DNA of 64,000 bases. Origin: Noviherbaspirillum humi. GTDB taxonomy: Bacteria > Pseudomonadota > Gammaproteobacteria > Burkholderiales > Burkholderiaceae_D. Below the pieces are notes generated by a model, which was not told the origin of the DNA, did not search any database, and saw only the letters and a program-made list of their open reading frames with translations. The DNA lies in the NCBI RefSeq assembly GCF_900188095.1, contig NZ_FZOT01000002.1:558001-622000 (forward strand), read 5' to 3'. Positions 1 to 12,987 of the stretch are shown piece after piece (position 1 is the first letter of the stretch; each line of letters starts with the position of its first letter). The position numbers and the translations under genes are program-made.

Positions 1-144
1 GCCGCCGAGGGTCAGGGCCAGCGCATCGATCAGGATGGATTTGCCGGCGCCGGTTTCGCCGGTGAATACCGTGAACCCGGGGGAGAATTCCAGTTCGATT
101 GCATCAACGATAACAAAGTCTCGAATCGAGAGGGTTCGAAGCAT
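1..144 (-). CDS. recN: DNA repair protein RecN, N-terminal fragment (runs off window)
   Basis: Only the first 48 codons are in the window, read on the minus strand from an ATG at 144. The translation begins [20 protein letters not shown] and contains a Walker A motif, GETGAGKS, at about residues 29-36, as expected for the SMC-like ATPase RecN that acts in double-strand break repair. It lies 76 bases downstream of nadK on the same strand, the usual nadK-recN order in Burkholderiales. The rest of the protein lies outside the window. Confidence 0.93.
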   Translation of the reverse strand, partial: MLRTLSIRDFVIVDAIELEFSPGFTVFTGETGAGKSILIDALALTLGG

Positions 145-220
145 GATGGGGATCTTTTCAGTCAGCCGCTTGGGTTGGTGGTGCGGCCATGGCGCAGTTG
201 AACCATGGCATCGGCAGACG

Positions 221-1138
221 CTATTTTAGCCGGCCTTCGGCCGACGGATATTCATGCCAGTGCAGCTTTTCGCGCAGCGTGTGGTAGTAGCTCCAGCCCG
301 CCGGATGCAGGAAGGTGATTGTGTGGGCGGAACGCCTGACGACGATGCGGTCGTGGTGCTGCAGGCTGGTGAAGGCTTGCATGTCGAAGTTGGCGTTGAT
401 GTCGCGTCCGCCCATGACTTCGATGACGATGGTGCTGGTGTCCGGCACCACGATCGGCCGGTTCGACAGCGAATGCGGCGCGATCGGCACCAGCACCAGC
501 CCGCCCAGGCTGGGATGCAGCAGCGGGCCGCCGGCCGACAGCGCGTAGGCGGTGGAACCGGTGGGCGTGGAGACGATCAGGCCGTCCGAGCGCTGGTTGT
601 ACATGAAGCGGCCGTCCACCTCCACCTTCAGCTCCGCCATGCCGGTGGTGGCGCCGCGCGTCACCACCACGTCGTTGAAGGCCAGCGCCTCGAAGATGGC
701 GGCGCCGTCGCGCACCACGCTGCTTTCCAGCAGGCTGCGGTTTTCGGACTCCAGCTTGCCGGCCAGCATGTCGGCCAGCACCGGGATCATGCCATCCTGC
801 GGGATGTCGGTCATGAAGCCGAGCCGGCCCTGGTTGATGCCGATCAGCGGCACATGGTAAGGCGCGAGCTGGCGCGCGATGCCGAGCATGGTGCCGTCGC
901 CGCCGACGACGATGGCGACGTCGGCATGCAGGCCGATCTCCTGCGGCGTCATGGCGCGCACATTGGCGAACGAGACGTTGCGGGCGGTCTCGGCCTCGAA
1001 CACCACCTCATGTCCCGAGCGGGTCAGGAAATCGGCGATGTCGGACAGCGACTGCTCGATGCCGGCGGCGCCGTACTTGCCGATGATGGCGACGGTGTGA
1101 AACCGGGATGACGAGGTTGGGGTTTGCGAAGGCGACAT
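221..1138 (-). CDS. nadK: NAD kinase
   Basis: A 305-residue protein matching the usual length of NAD kinase, which phosphorylates NAD to NADP in the cytoplasm. The diagnostic GGDGT motif is at residues 79-83, an ND pair at 155-156, and the conserved stretch around residues 181-204 ([19 protein letters not shown]) forms the substrate pocket. The ATG at 1138 has a GGAG only one base upstream, too close for ideal spacing, but there is no better downstream start. It is divergent from the HAD gene, with 59 bases between the starts, and runs toward recN. Confidence 0.97.
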   Translation of the reverse strand: MSPSQTPTSSSRFHTVAIIGKYGAAGIEQSLSDIADFLTRSGHEVVFEAETARNVSFANVRAMTPQEIGLHADVAIVVGGDGTMLGIARQLAPYHVPLIGINQGRLGFMTDIPQDGMIPVLADMLAGKLESENRSLLESSVVRDGAAIFEALAFNDVVVTRGATTGMAELKVEVDGRFMYNQRSDGLIVSTPTGSTAYALSAGGPLLHPSLGGLVLVPIAPHSLSNRPIVVPDTSTIVIEVMGGRDINANFDMQAFTSLQHHDRIVVRRSAHTITFLHPAGWSYYHTLREKLHWHEYPSAEGRLK

Positions 1139-1197
1139 GCTCCGGATTAGACCATAATTCGTGCATCAATTATCTGGATGCTTGCCAAATATCCATC

Positions 1198-1944
1198 ATG
1201 CCTGCCAACAATCCCGCGGTGATCAAGGCCGTTCTGTTCGACCTCGACGATACGCTCTGGCCCATCGTGCCGGTGATCCGGCGCGCCGAAGACGAGATGT
1301 TCGCCTGGCTGGAACGGCACGCGCCGGCGGTGACGCGGGAATTCACCATCGACAGCCTGCGCGCGCGGCGCATGGCGCTGATGAAGACCGATCCGGTCTA
1401 CCAGCTAGACCTGAAGGCGCTGCGCCATGCCGGCCTGACCGAGGCGTTCCGGCACGTGGGCGAAGACCTGGCCAAGGTGGACGCGGCGCTGGAGGTGTTC
1501 TCGACGGCCCGCAACCGGGTGGAGCCCTTCGCCGACGTGCTGCCGGTCCTGGCCTCGCTGCGCCGGCGGGTGCTGGTCGGCTCCGTGTCCAACGGCGTGG
1601 CGGACCTGGGAGCGATCGGCCTTGCCCATTTTTTCAGCACATCGATTGCGGCATGTCATTTCGGCAGCGCCAAGCCCGATCCGGCCATCTTCCATGCCGC
1701 CTGCGAGTCGCTCGGCGTGCTACCGTCGGAAGCGGTGTATGTCGGCGACGATCCCTTGCTCGATGTCAAAGGAGCAAAACAGGCCGGCCTGCATGCGCTC
1801 TGGCTGAACCGGCCGGAACTCGGTCCGGCGCGGGAACTGCCGCCGGAAGTGCAGCCGGATGCCATCTGTACAACGTTGTTCGATCTTGAAAATTGGTTGA
1901 GCGGACGCATGATTGTGTTGCCGCCCCAGCCGGCTGGTCGCTAG
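1198..1944 (+). CDS. HAD-family hydrolase (phosphatase)
   Basis: A 248-residue haloacid dehalogenase-superfamily hydrolase. Motif I is FDLDDT (nucleophile D15, acid/base D17), motif II lies at GSVSN, motif III is the lysine in SAKPDP and motif IV is VGDDPLLDVKGA. An alpha-helical cap of about 90 residues sits between motifs I and II. The frame is open from 1108, but the ATG at 1198 directly precedes the beta strand leading to motif I. It sits between nadK and hrcA and ends nine bases before hrcA, so the two are probably cotranscribed. The substrate cannot be told from sequence. Confidence 0.88.
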   Translation: MPANNPAVIKAVLFDLDDTLWPIVPVIRRAEDEMFAWLERHAPAVTREFTIDSLRARRMALMKTDPVYQLDLKALRHAGLTEAFRHVGEDLAKVDAALEVFSTARNRVEPFADVLPVLASLRRRVLVGSVSNGVADLGAIGLAHFFSTSIAACHFGSAKPDPAIFHAACESLGVLPSEAVYVGDDPLLDVKGAKQAGLHALWLNRPELGPARELPPEVQPDAICTTLFDLENWLSGRMIVLPPQPAGR

Positions 1945-1953
1945 AATGATCCC

Positions 1954-2973
1954 ATGCAACTCGATAAGCGCGCTCAAACCCTCCTGAAGGCCTTGGTCGA
2001 ACGGTACATCGCCGATGGGCAGCCGGTCGGCTCCCGCGCATTGTCGAAGATCTCCGGCCTCGACGTCTCTCCCGCCACCATCCGCAACATCATGTCGGAC
2101 CTCGAGGAGATGGGCTTCGTCGCCAGCCCCCACACTTCCGCCGGCCGCGTGCCCACGCCCAAGGGCTACCGTTTCTTCGTCGACACCCTGCTCACCGTGC
2201 AGCACATCGACGAAAGCGCGGTGGAATCGAAGCTGCATCCCACGCTGCGCGCTTCGCCGCAGCGCATCATCACCAACGCCGCCCAGGTGCTGTCGTCGCT
2301 CTCGCAGTTCGCCGGCGTGGTCATGACGCCCAAGCACGAATCGGTTTTCCAGCAGATCGAATTCCTGCGCCTGTCGGAACGGCGCATCCTGCTGGTGATC
2401 GTCGCGCCCAGCGGCGAAGTGCAGAACCGCCTGCTGCTGACCGAGGTGGATTACACCCCGGCGCAGCTGACCCAGGCGGCCAACTACATCAACCAGCATT
2501 TCGGCGGACTGCACTTCAACGAGGTGCGGGCGCGCCTGCAGAACGAACTGCGCCAGCTGCGCGACGACATGACCCAGCTGATGCATGCGGCAGTGGAAGC
2601 CGGCAGCGACGCCATGGCCGACACGGCCGACGAGGTGGTGATCTCGGGCGAGCGCAACCTGCTGAGCGTGAGCGACCTTTCCTCCAACATGACCTCGCTG
2701 CGCAAGCTGTTCGAGATGTTCGAGCAGAAGACCAGCCTGCTGCAGCTGCTGGACGTCTCGAGCAAGGCTTCCGGCGTGCAGATCTTCATCGGCGGCGAAT
2801 CGCAGCTGGTGCCGATGGACGACATGAGCGTCGTCACCGCGCCCTACGAGGTGAACGGCAGGATCGTCGGCACCCTGGGCGTGATCGGCCCGACGCGCAT
2901 GGCTTACGAGCGGGTGATCCCGATCGTGGACATCACCGCGAAGCTGCTTTCCAACGCCCTAAGCCATTCCTGA
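1954..2973 (+). CDS. hrcA: Heat-inducible transcription repressor HrcA
   Basis: A 339-residue protein starting [11 protein letters not shown] with the winged-helix signature ([25 protein letters not shown]) in the first 70 residues, followed by the GAF-like dimerisation region. HrcA binds CIRCE inverted repeats and represses groESL and related chaperone genes, with GroEL modulating its activity. No CIRCE element was seen upstream of this gene, so autoregulation is not evident. It ends 39 bases before the convergent fur gene. Confidence 0.97.
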   Translation: MQLDKRAQTLLKALVERYIADGQPVGSRALSKISGLDVSPATIRNIMSDLEEMGFVASPHTSAGRVPTPKGYRFFVDTLLTVQHIDESAVESKLHPTLRASPQRIITNAAQVLSSLSQFAGVVMTPKHESVFQQIEFLRLSERRILLVIVAPSGEVQNRLLLTEVDYTPAQLTQAANYINQHFGGLHFNEVRARLQNELRQLRDDMTQLMHAAVEAGSDAMADTADEVVISGERNLLSVSDLSSNMTSLRKLFEMFEQKTSLLQLLDVSSKASGVQIFIGGESQLVPMDDMSVVTAPYEVNGRIVGTLGVIGPTRMAYERVIPIVDITAKLLSNALSHS

Positions 2974-3012
2974 GCGACTCTTCCGAGGTAAGCCGGGCCG
3001 GCTCCGGTGTCG

Positions 3013-3444
3013 TCACCGCTGACGGTGGGGGCAGTCGGTCTTGGTGCAATGGCCGTACAGGGCCAACGCATGTTCTGCGATGCTGAAGCCCCGATCCTGC
3101 GCGATCCGCTGCTGGCGCTGCTCGATCTCGGGGTCGAAGAACTCTTCCACGCGGCCGCAGTCCAGGCACACCAGATGGTCGTGGTGCGAGCCCTCGTTCA
3201 GCTCGAACACCGCCTTGCCGCTTTCGAAATGATTTCGCTGCAACAGGCCGGCCTGCTCGAACTGGGTCAGCACCCGGTAAACCGTGGCGAGGCCGATGTC
3301 CATGTTCTCGCTGAGCAGGATCTTGTAGACATCCTCGGCGCTCAGATGGCGCACATTGCTGTTCTGGAAAATCTCGAGGATCTTGAGCCTGGGCAGGGTG
3401 GCTTTCAGTCCGCTGGCCTTCAGCTCGGAGGGATTGTTCGGCAT
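3013..3444 (-). CDS. fur: Ferric uptake regulator Fur
   Basis: A 143-residue Fur protein. The winged helix includes the [15 protein letters not shown] segment, and the metal sites include HHDH at 87-90 with Cys pairs C93/C96 and C133/C138 (zinc structural site). I chose the ATG at 3444 (MPNNPSELK), which gives the normal Fur length; the longer open frame upstream overlaps bamE. Fur is divergent from bamE, 75 bases apart, an arrangement known in pseudomonads and Burkholderiales (fur-omlA). It should repress iron acquisition genes when Fe(II) is bound. Confidence 0.97.
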   Translation of the reverse strand: MPNNPSELKASGLKATLPRLKILEIFQNSNVRHLSAEDVYKILLSENMDIGLATVYRVLTQFEQAGLLQRNHFESGKAVFELNEGSHHDHLVCLDCGRVEEFFDPEIEQRQQRIAQDRGFSIAEHALALYGHCTKTDCPHRQR

Positions 3445-3474
3445 GTTGTTGGTAGGATAGCGAGTATCTGGCTT

Positions 3475-3504
3475 ATCATATAGCGTTTTGGCACTACTGC
3501 TCAA
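3475..3504 (-). promoter_or_regulatory. Putative fur sigma70 promoter
   Basis: On the minus strand TTGAGC (3504-3499) and TATGAT (3480-3475) are separated by 18 bases and lie 30 bases upstream of the fur ATG. The bamE start is only 16 bases beyond the -35 box, so divergent promoters must overlap here. This is a match by eye only. Confidence 0.45.
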
Positions 3505-3519
3505 CGAATTGAGACTTAC

Positions 3520-4077
3520 ATGCAAATGCCGTTTTCGAAAGATCGTACACCAGCCTTGGCTAGCCTGCTGTGCCTGGCCCTCGTCGCAGGCGTCGCCGGT
3601 TGCGCTTCCAAGAATCCGCTGATGGACGATGCGCCGGCCCAGGCGACCGCGCGTCCGGCTGCGGCACCCTCGATGGCCGCGGACGGCGCCCAGCGCACCG
3701 GACCGACAGGCCTGCGCCGCTTCCTCGGCGTGCTCTCGCCCTACCGCGTCGATGTCCAGCAAGGCAACTTCGTGTCGCGCGAAACCGTCGACCAGCTGAA
3801 GGAAGGCATGCGCAGCCCCGACGGCGTGACGCGGGAACAGGTCAAGTTCGTGCTCGGCACGCCGCTGCTGGCCGACCCTTTCCACGCCGACCGCTGGGAC
3901 TACGTGTTCCGCCTGCAGAAGCGCAACGGCGAAGTGCTGACCAGCCATGTCACCGCCCACTTCCAGGGGAACAAGCTGGTGGATATCGACGGCGGCAACC
4001 TGCCGACGGAAAAAGAATATCTGGCCATGATTTCCGGCTCGGCGCCGGGCGATACGCCTTCCGTCAGGGCAAAATAA
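3520..4077 (+). CDS. bamE: Outer membrane assembly lipoprotein BamE (SmpA/OmlA)
   Basis: A 185-residue lipoprotein. The signal peptide ends in a lipobox with the acylated cysteine at residue 28 (GVAGC), followed by a SmpA/OmlA domain ([24 protein letters not shown]). BamE is an accessory subunit of the BAM complex that inserts beta-barrel proteins. It is longer than the roughly 113-residue E. coli protein because of a linker after the cysteine and a C-terminal extension, which is common in betaproteobacteria. It is divergent from fur and is followed 50 bases later by dapB. Confidence 0.93.
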   Translation: MQMPFSKDRTPALASLLCLALVAGVAGCASKNPLMDDAPAQATARPAAAPSMAADGAQRTGPTGLRRFLGVLSPYRVDVQQGNFVSRETVDQLKEGMRSPDGVTREQVKFVLGTPLLADPFHADRWDYVFRLQKRNGEVLTSHVTAHFQGNKLVDIDGGNLPTEKEYLAMISGSAPGDTPSVRAK

Positions 4078-4127
4078 ATAAGACAGCCACGCTGCAACAA
4101 GAACTCACCGCACCGTTCAAATCATCC

Positions 4128-4925
4128 ATGAAAATCGCAATCGCAGGCGCATCCGGCCGCATGGGCCGCATGCTGATCGAAACCGTGCAACAGGCCGATG
4201 ACGCCACCCTCGCCGGTGCCCTCGACGTTCCCGCCAGCCCGGCGCTCGGCACCGATGCCGCCGCTTTCCTCGGCAAGCCGGCCGGCGTGGCCATCGAATC
4301 CGACCTGGCCAGGGGCCTCGCCCATGCCGAGGTCCTGATCGATTTCACCCGGCCCGAAGGCACGCTGAAGCACCTCGAATACTGCGCCGCCCACGGCATC
4401 AAGATGATCATCGGCACCACCGGCTTCGACGAGGCCGGCAAGGCCGCCATCGCCGAGGCGGCGAAAAAGGTGGCCATCGTGTTCGCGCCCAACATGAGCG
4501 TCGGCGTCAACGTCACCATGAAGCTGCTGGAGATGGCGGCGAAGAGCTTCTCCCACGGATACGACATCGAGATCATCGAAGCCCACCACCGCCACAAGGT
4601 GGACGCCCCCTCGGGCACCGCCCTCAAGATGGGAGAGGTGATCGCCAATGCCATCGGCCGCGACCTGAAGGATGTGGCGGTCTACGCCCGCGAAGGCGTG
4701 ACCGGCGAGCGCGATCCCTCCTCCATCGGTTTCGCCACCATCCGCGGCGGCGACATCGTCGGCGACCATACCGTGCTGTTCGCCGGCATCGGCGAGCGCA
4801 TCGAGATCACCCACAAGTCGGCCAGCCGCGTCACCTACGCCCACGGCAGCCTGCGCGCCGCCCGCTTCCTGGCCGACAAGCAGACCGGCCTGTACGACAT
4901 GCAGGATGTGCTCGGCCTCAAGTAA
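4128..4925 (+). CDS. dapB: 4-hydroxy-tetrahydrodipicolinate reductase
   Basis: A 265-residue DapB, the NAD(P)H-dependent reductase of lysine/diaminopimelate synthesis. The Rossmann motif GASGRMG is at residues 7-13, GTTG at 97-100 and the family signature [14 protein letters not shown] at 151-164, which includes the catalytic His and Lys. The frame is open far upstream, antisense to nothing but in another frame of bamE; the ATG at 4128 ([10 protein letters not shown]) gives the usual length. It lies between bamE and the tonB-like operon. Confidence 0.97.
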   Translation: MKIAIAGASGRMGRMLIETVQQADDATLAGALDVPASPALGTDAAAFLGKPAGVAIESDLARGLAHAEVLIDFTRPEGTLKHLEYCAAHGIKMIIGTTGFDEAGKAAIAEAAKKVAIVFAPNMSVGVNVTMKLLEMAAKSFSHGYDIEIIEAHHRHKVDAPSGTALKMGEVIANAIGRDLKDVAVYAREGVTGERDPSSIGFATIRGGDIVGDHTVLFAGIGERIEITHKSASRVTYAHGSLRAARFLADKQTGLYDMQDVLGLK

Positions 4926-4958
4926 GCCGGCAGCGGCGATCCGGAGGGTTTGCCGCCC

Positions 4959-5675
4959 ATGAAACCCGTCCGGCTCGGTGCCGCCGTCGCCGCCACCATG
5001 GCGCTGCATGCAGCGCTGGTGGCTGCCGTGGTGGCCGGGCTGAACGCCGGCAGCGAGGCGCCCAAGCCGCCGCCGGTAATGACGGTGGAATTGCTGAAGC
5101 CGCCGAAGACCGAACCGGAGCCCCTGCCGGCAGCGCCGCCGACGCCGGCTCCTCCCCCGCCACCGCCGCCCGAGAAGAAGCGGCCGGAACCCAAGCGGCC
5201 GCCGAAGCCGGCGCCCGCTCCCAAGCCCACCCCGGCGCCGACACCCGTGCCGGCGCCCCAGGTCAAGCCGCCGGAAGTGACCTTCTCGCCCGCGCCGTCG
5301 CCGTCGAACACCACCGCCGTGCCGGCGCCCGCTCCGGCCGCGCCGCCGGCGCCACCCGCCCCTCCCGCGCCCCCGCCGCCACCGGCCAGGACCGGCGTCT
5401 CCATCCCGGCCAGCTACGCCGCCAGCAACCGCAAGCCGGAGTATCCGGCGATGTCGCGCCGCTACGAGGAACAGGGCACGGTGGTGCTGCAGGTCTTCGT
5501 GACCGCCGAGGGCGCCGCCGGCGAGGTCAAGGTGAAGTCGTCCAGCGGCTATCCGCTGCTGGATGAGTCGGCGCAGAAGGCGGTGCAGTCGTGGCGCTTC
5601 AACCCCGCCACGGAGGATGGCAAGCCGGTGGGCCAGTGGTATCAGCTATCGGTTCCGTTTAAACTCCAGAATTAA
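4959..5675 (+). CDS. tonB: TonB-family energy transducer
   Basis: A 238-residue TonB-like protein: an N-terminal membrane anchor at about residues 6-27, a long Pro/Lys/Ala-rich periplasm-spanning region at about 45-150, and a C-terminal TonB domain of about 85 residues (YPAMSRRYEEQG, VKSSSGYPLLDESA, WRFNPA). A TTG at 4950 is in frame but lies two bases from the GGAGG at 4943; the ATG at 4959 has normal spacing. It heads an operon with exbB and exbD, so it probably transduces proton-motive force to TonB-dependent receptors such as the one at 28.5 kb. Whether this is the main TonB of the cell is unknown. Confidence 0.9.
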   Translation: MKPVRLGAAVAATMALHAALVAAVVAGLNAGSEAPKPPPVMTVELLKPPKTEPEPLPAAPPTPAPPPPPPPEKKRPEPKRPPKPAPAPKPTPAPTPVPAPQVKPPEVTFSPAPSPSNTTAVPAPAPAAPPAPPAPPAPPPPPARTGVSIPASYAASNRKPEYPAMSRRYEEQGTVVLQVFVTAEGAAGEVKVKSSSGYPLLDESAQKAVQSWRFNPATEDGKPVGQWYQLSVPFKLQN

Positions 5676-5693
5676 CTTTTTACCATCAACACC

Positions 5694-6374
5694 ATGAATC
5701 AAACCCTGGGATTCGCGCATTACTGGTCGCAAGGCGACGCCATTTCGCATGCGGTGGCCTACGTGCTGCTGCTGATGTCGGTCGTCAGCTGGTACTACAT
5801 CTTCTCGAAATCCTGGAGTTCCTGGCGCATCCGCCGCAGCGCCAGCGCGGTCGAAGGATTCTGGAAGGCGCCGACGCTGGGCGATGCGGTCGCCGGCCTC
5901 AAGCAGTCGGATGCCGAAAATGTCTACGCGCCGCTGGCCGCCCAGGGCGCCGAGGCGGCCAACATCTCGGCCCAGGGCGGCTCGCTGAATGCGTCCACCG
6001 ATCCGGGCGAACTGATCACCCGCACCCTGCGCCAGGAAATCAACCGCGTCTCGTCGCGCCTGGAAAGCGGGCTGACGCTCTTGGCCTCGGTCGGCTCCAC
6101 CGCTCCCTTCGTCGGGCTGTTCGGCACCGTCTGGGGCATCTACCATGCGCTGATCGCGGTTTCCACCGCCGGCACGGTGCAGATCGACAAGGTGGCCGGC
6201 CCGGTGGGCGAGGCGCTGATCATGACCGCGCTCGGCCTGGTGGTGGCGATTCCGGCGGTGCTGGCCTACAACGCCTTCACCCGGGTCAACCGCGTCACGC
6301 TGGCGGAACTCGATGCCTTCGCCCACGATCTGCATGCTTATCTGACCACCGGCGCCCGCGTCGGCAGCAAGTAA
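5694..6374 (+). CDS. exbB: ExbB-type proton channel subunit (MotA/TolQ/ExbB)
   Basis: A 226-residue inner-membrane protein with the MotA/TolQ/ExbB domain. It has one hydrophobic segment near residues 18-36 and two more in the C-terminal half. The conserved GLTLLASVGSTAPFVGLFGTVWGIY region and the EALIMTALGLVVAIPA segment are family hallmarks. With ExbD it forms the proton-conducting motor for TonB. It lies 18 bases after tonB and 20 bases before exbD. Its place beside a TonB rather than TolA/Pal genes favours ExbB over TolQ. Confidence 0.94.
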   Translation: MNQTLGFAHYWSQGDAISHAVAYVLLLMSVVSWYYIFSKSWSSWRIRRSASAVEGFWKAPTLGDAVAGLKQSDAENVYAPLAAQGAEAANISAQGGSLNASTDPGELITRTLRQEINRVSSRLESGLTLLASVGSTAPFVGLFGTVWGIYHALIAVSTAGTVQIDKVAGPVGEALIMTALGLVVAIPAVLAYNAFTRVNRVTLAELDAFAHDLHAYLTTGARVGSK

Positions 6375-6394
6375 GCCCATCAACAGGAGTTTCC

Positions 6395-6823
6395 ATGGCT
6401 TTCGGCGGATTTAACGACGACAAGAAGCAGGCGCCCATGGCGGACATCAACGTCACGCCAATGGTCGACGTGATGCTGGTGCTGCTGGTGATCTTCATCA
6501 TCACCGCGCCGCTGTTCACCCACGCGATCAAGCTCGACCTGCCGAGCGCCCAGTCGCCGGCGGCGCCGGAAAAGCCGGAGACGGTCTCGGTGTCGATCAA
6601 CGGCGAAAACAAGATTTTCTGGAACAACGATCCGGTGACGCAGGAGGAACTGGCCGCGCGGCTGGCGGCGGCGGCACGGAAGAAGCCGCAGCCCGACCTG
6701 CAGCTGCGCGCCGACAAGTCCACTCGCTACGAAACCATCGCCCAGGTCATGTCGGCTGCCCAGACCAGCGGCATGACCAAGATGGGCTTCGTCACCGACG
6801 CCAACGCCGCCCCGGCGAAATAG
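6395..6823 (+). CDS. exbD: ExbD-type biopolymer transport protein
   Basis: A 142-residue ExbD/TolR family protein with a single N-terminal transmembrane helix. The helix carries the essential proton-carrying Asp, at residue 25 in TPMVDVMLVLLVI, the same position as in E. coli ExbD. A periplasmic domain follows. A clear ribosome site (caggag) precedes the ATG. It is the third gene of the tonB-exbB-exbD operon and ends eight bases before the barstar-like gene. Confidence 0.95.
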   Translation: MAFGGFNDDKKQAPMADINVTPMVDVMLVLLVIFIITAPLFTHAIKLDLPSAQSPAAPEKPETVSVSINGENKIFWNNDPVTQEELAARLAAAARKKPQPDLQLRADKSTRYETIAQVMSAAQTSGMTKMGFVTDANAAPAK

Positions 6824-6831
6824 GAAGCACT

Positions 6832-9940
<3,109 letters not shown>

Positions 9941-9974
9941 GGCGACGGCTCATGAGGAAAGCGAAGGAAAGCGC

Positions 9975-10484
9975 ATGCGCCTGAAAATCCTGCTGCCGCT
10001 CCTGCTTGCCGCCAGCATCGTGCTGTCGGCCTGCGGCTTCCACCTGCGCGGTTCCGACGGCAAGGCGGCACTGCCCTTCCAGACGGTGTTCGTCAACATG
10101 CCGCCGAACGCGCCGCTCGGCGTCGAATTGCGGCGCTACCTCCGGGCCGGCGGCACCCAGGTGGTGACGGACCCGAAGCAGGCGCAGGCGATATTCGAAG
10201 TGGTGTCGGAACGCCGCGACCAGAGCGCGCCGCTGCTCAACACCCAGGGCCGCATCCGTGAATACACGCTGTTCTACCGCCTGCGTTTCCGCGTGCGCGA
10301 CAACGCCGGCAAGGAACTGCTGGCGCCGGTGGAACTGGTGCAGAAGCGCGACATCACCTTCAACGAAAACCAGGTGCTGGCCAAGGAAAAGGAAGACGAA
10401 CTCCTGTTCCGCGAAATGCAGGGGGATGCGGTGCAGCAGATCCTGCGCCGCATGGCAGCGATCCCGAAGCCCGACGCTTCGTAA
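9975..10484 (+). CDS. lptE: LPS-assembly lipoprotein LptE
   Basis: A 169-residue outer-membrane lipoprotein. The signal peptide ends in LSAC with the lipidated cysteine at residue 20, followed by the GFHLRG motif typical of LptE (RlpB). LptE plugs the LptD barrel that delivers lipopolysaccharide to the cell surface. The frame is open from 9864 inside leuS; the ATG at 9975, after gaaggaaa, starts the signal peptide. It lies between leuS and holA, the conserved context. Confidence 0.95.
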   Translation: MRLKILLPLLLAASIVLSACGFHLRGSDGKAALPFQTVFVNMPPNAPLGVELRRYLRAGGTQVVTDPKQAQAIFEVVSERRDQSAPLLNTQGRIREYTLFYRLRFRVRDNAGKELLAPVELVQKRDITFNENQVLAKEKEDELLFREMQGDAVQQILRRMAAIPKPDAS

Positions 10485-10504
10485 GACGACACGGGAAAGC
10501 CGGA

Positions 10505-11518
10505 ATGCAGCTCAAGCTCGACGCCCTCGACGGCCATCTCGCCAAGACGCTGGCGCCGCTGTACGTCATCAGCAGCGACGAGCACCTGCTGGCGCTGGAG
10601 GCGGCCGACCGCATCCGCCGCACGGCGCGCGGGCAGGGCTTTTCCGAGCGCGAGGTGCTGGTGGTGGAGCGCGGCTTCAAGTGGGGACAACTGCTGGCGG
10701 CGAACCAGTCGCAGTCGCTGTTCGGCGAGCGCAAGCTGATCGAGCTGCGCATTCCGACCGGCAAGCCGGGCAAGGATGGCGGCCAGGCGCTGCAGGACTA
10801 TGCGCGCGGCCTGAGTCCGGACAACGTCACCCTGATCACCCTGCCCAAGCTGGACTGGCAGACCGCCAAGTCGGCCTGGGTGGGCGCGCTGCAGCAGGCG
10901 GCGGTCTACATCGAGATTCCGCTGGTGGAGCGGGCGCAGCTGCCGGGCTGGATCGGCGCTCGCCTCGCCGCCCAGCAGCAGAGCGCCGACCGCGCCGGCC
11001 TGGACTTCATCGCCGAACGGGTGGAAGGCAACCTGCTGGCGGCGCACCAGGAAATCCAGAAGCTCGGCCTGCTCTATCCGAGCGGCAAGCTGAGCGCCGA
11101 GCAGATTCAGGACGCGGTGCTGAACGTCGCCCGCTACGACGTCTTCAAGCTCAGCGAGGCCCTTCTGGCCGGCGATGCCAGGCGCCTGGTGCGCATGCTG
11201 GAGGGCTTGAAGGGTGAAGGCGAGGCCCTGCCGCTGGTGCTGTGGGCGGTGGCGGAGGAAATCCGCACCCTGCTCAAGCTGAAGTCCGGCATGGCGCTCG
11301 GCCGGCCGGTGGGCGCGCTGCTGAAGGAATACCGCATCTGGGGTCCGCGCGAGCGACTGATGGAACCGGCGCTGCGCCGGCTCAGCCTGCCGCGCCTGCA
11401 GGCGGCGCTGCAGGAAGCGGCCCAGATCGATAAGATGGTGAAGGGGCTGCGGGCGAAGCAGTTCGCCGGCGACCCCTGGGATGCGCTGCTCCAGCTCGGG
11501 CTGAAGCTCGCCGCATGA
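10505..11518 (+). CDS. holA: DNA polymerase III subunit delta
   Basis: A 337-residue HolA, the clamp-loader subunit that opens the beta clamp. The N-terminal region ([15 protein letters not shown]) and the C-terminal collar helices (the segment ending [19 protein letters not shown]) fit the family. It follows lptE by 20 bases. Its stop codon overlaps an in-frame ATG (11515) of the proA frame, so translation of the two may be coupled. Confidence 0.95.
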   Translation: MQLKLDALDGHLAKTLAPLYVISSDEHLLALEAADRIRRTARGQGFSEREVLVVERGFKWGQLLAANQSQSLFGERKLIELRIPTGKPGKDGGQALQDYARGLSPDNVTLITLPKLDWQTAKSAWVGALQQAAVYIEIPLVERAQLPGWIGARLAAQQQSADRAGLDFIAERVEGNLLAAHQEIQKLGLLYPSGKLSAEQIQDAVLNVARYDVFKLSEALLAGDARRLVRMLEGLKGEGEALPLVLWAVAEEIRTLLKLKSGMALGRPVGALLKEYRIWGPRERLMEPALRRLSLPRLQAALQEAAQIDKMVKGLRAKQFAGDPWDALLQLGLKLAA

Positions 11519-11556
11519 GCGCCCTGCCCCAACAGATTTCGACACACGGACATACC

Positions 11557-12822
11557 ATGGACATCAAGCATTACATGAACGACGTCGGCCAGCGCGCCCG
11601 CAAGGCATCGCGCGCCATGGCCAAGGCCGATACCGCCGCCAAGAACCGCGCGCTGGCGCTGATCGCCGCCGCCATCCGCCGCGACGCCGAGGCGCTGCGC
11701 GCCGCCAACCGGCAGGACCTCGACGCCGCCCGCGCCAACGGCCTGGCGCCGGCCATGCTCGACCGGCTGACGCTGTCCGACAAGGCGATCGCCACCATGG
11801 CCGAGGGCCTGGAGCAGATCGCCTCCCTGCCCGATCCCATCGGCGAGATCTCCAACATGAAGTACCGCCCGACCGGCATCCAGGTCGGCCAGATGCGGGT
11901 GCCGCTGGGCGTGATCGGCATCATCTACGAGGCGCGCCCGAACGTGACGGTGGACGCCGCCGGCCTGTGCATCAAGAGCGGCAACGCCACCATCCTGCGC
12001 GGCGGCTCCGAAGCCATCCACTGCAACCAGGCGCTGGCCAAGCTGGTGAAGGAAGGCCTGGCCGGCGCCGGACTGCCGGCCGACGCGGTGCAGATCGTGG
12101 AGACCACCGACCGCGCCGCCGTCGGCGAGCTGATCACCATGCCGCAGTTCGTGGACGTAATCGTGCCGCGCGGCGGCAAGGGCCTGATCGAGCGCCTGAT
12201 GAAGGAATCCAAGGTGCCAATGATCAAGCACCTCGACGGCATCTGCCATGTCTACATCGACGACAAGGCCGACATCGAGAAGGCGCTGCGCGTGGCCTTC
12301 AACGCCAAGTGCCACCGCTACGGCACCTGCAACACCATGGAAACCCTGCTGGTGGCGCGCGGCATCGCCGCCGAGGTGCTGCCGAAGCTGGCCGACCTCT
12401 ACGCCGGCAAGGAAGTGGAACTGCGCGCCGACGACGAGGCGCGCGCCATCCTGGCCGGCTATCCGCACCTGGCGGCGGCCACCGAGGAAGACTGGCGCAC
12501 CGAGTACCTCGCCGCCATCCTGGCGGTGAAGCTGGTCGCCGGCGTGGAAGAGGCGATCGAGCACATCAATACCTACTCCTCGCAGCACACCGACTCCATC
12601 ATCACCGAGGACTACAGCCGCGCCATGCGCTTCCTGCGCGAGGTGGACTCGGCCTCGGTGATGGTGAACGCCTCCACCCGCTTCGCCGACGGCTTCGAAT
12701 ACGGCCTCGGGGCGGAGATCGGGATCTCCAACGACAAGCTGCATGCGCGCGGGCCGGTGGGACTGGAGGGGCTGACGTCGCTGAAGTATGTGGTGTTCGG
12801 GCATGGGGAGGTGAGGGAGTGA
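11557..12822 (+). CDS. proA: Glutamate-5-semialdehyde dehydrogenase (gamma-glutamyl phosphate reductase)
   Basis: A 421-residue aldehyde-dehydrogenase-fold enzyme that reduces gamma-glutamyl phosphate in proline synthesis. The catalytic cysteine region is [14 protein letters not shown], and RGGSEAI and [10 protein letters not shown] are family motifs. An upstream ATG at 11515 overlaps the holA stop and would add 14 residues; I prefer 11557 ([11 protein letters not shown]) because it matches known ProA starts. The end is followed by a gene-free repeat region. Confidence 0.96.
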   Translation: MDIKHYMNDVGQRARKASRAMAKADTAAKNRALALIAAAIRRDAEALRAANRQDLDAARANGLAPAMLDRLTLSDKAIATMAEGLEQIASLPDPIGEISNMKYRPTGIQVGQMRVPLGVIGIIYEARPNVTVDAAGLCIKSGNATILRGGSEAIHCNQALAKLVKEGLAGAGLPADAVQIVETTDRAAVGELITMPQFVDVIVPRGGKGLIERLMKESKVPMIKHLDGICHVYIDDKADIEKALRVAFNAKCHRYGTCNTMETLLVARGIAAEVLPKLADLYAGKEVELRADDEARAILAGYPHLAAATEEDWRTEYLAAILAVKLVAGVEEAIEHINTYSSQHTDSIITEDYSRAMRFLREVDSASVMVNASTRFADGFEYGLGAEIGISNDKLHARGPVGLEGLTSLKYVVFGHGEVRE

Positions 12823-12870
12823 GGTGGGCCGAGGCTGTTACCTCCTAGCCTCCCTTCCCCTGTCTTTACT

Positions 12871-12987
12871 CCTCCCCCTTCAAGGGGGAGGCCGGGAGGG
12901 GGATGGGTTTCTTCCGCATTTAACGGATGTTCTTTAAGCGCCACAGAAACCCATCCCCACCCTAACCCTCCCCTTGAAGGGGAGGGG
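12871..12987. repeat. Palindromic dispersed element, copy 1
   Basis: About 117 bases with imperfect inverted ends of about 40 bases. The left arm is ctcccccttcaaggggg followed by a purine-rich stretch and gatgggtttct; the right arm repeats this in reverse (agaaacccatccccac, then ctccccttgaaggggag). About 30 variable bases lie between. A second copy is at 20329-20444. It encodes no protein. The layout resembles a MITE or REP-type extragenic element, but no transposase or target-site duplication was identified. Confidence 0.75.

Noticed and set aside
254..1111. Long open frame antisense to nadK (285 codons)
   Set aside because: High-GC third-position artefact; composition is His/Arg/Gly-rich with no family resemblance, while the opposite strand encodes nadK.
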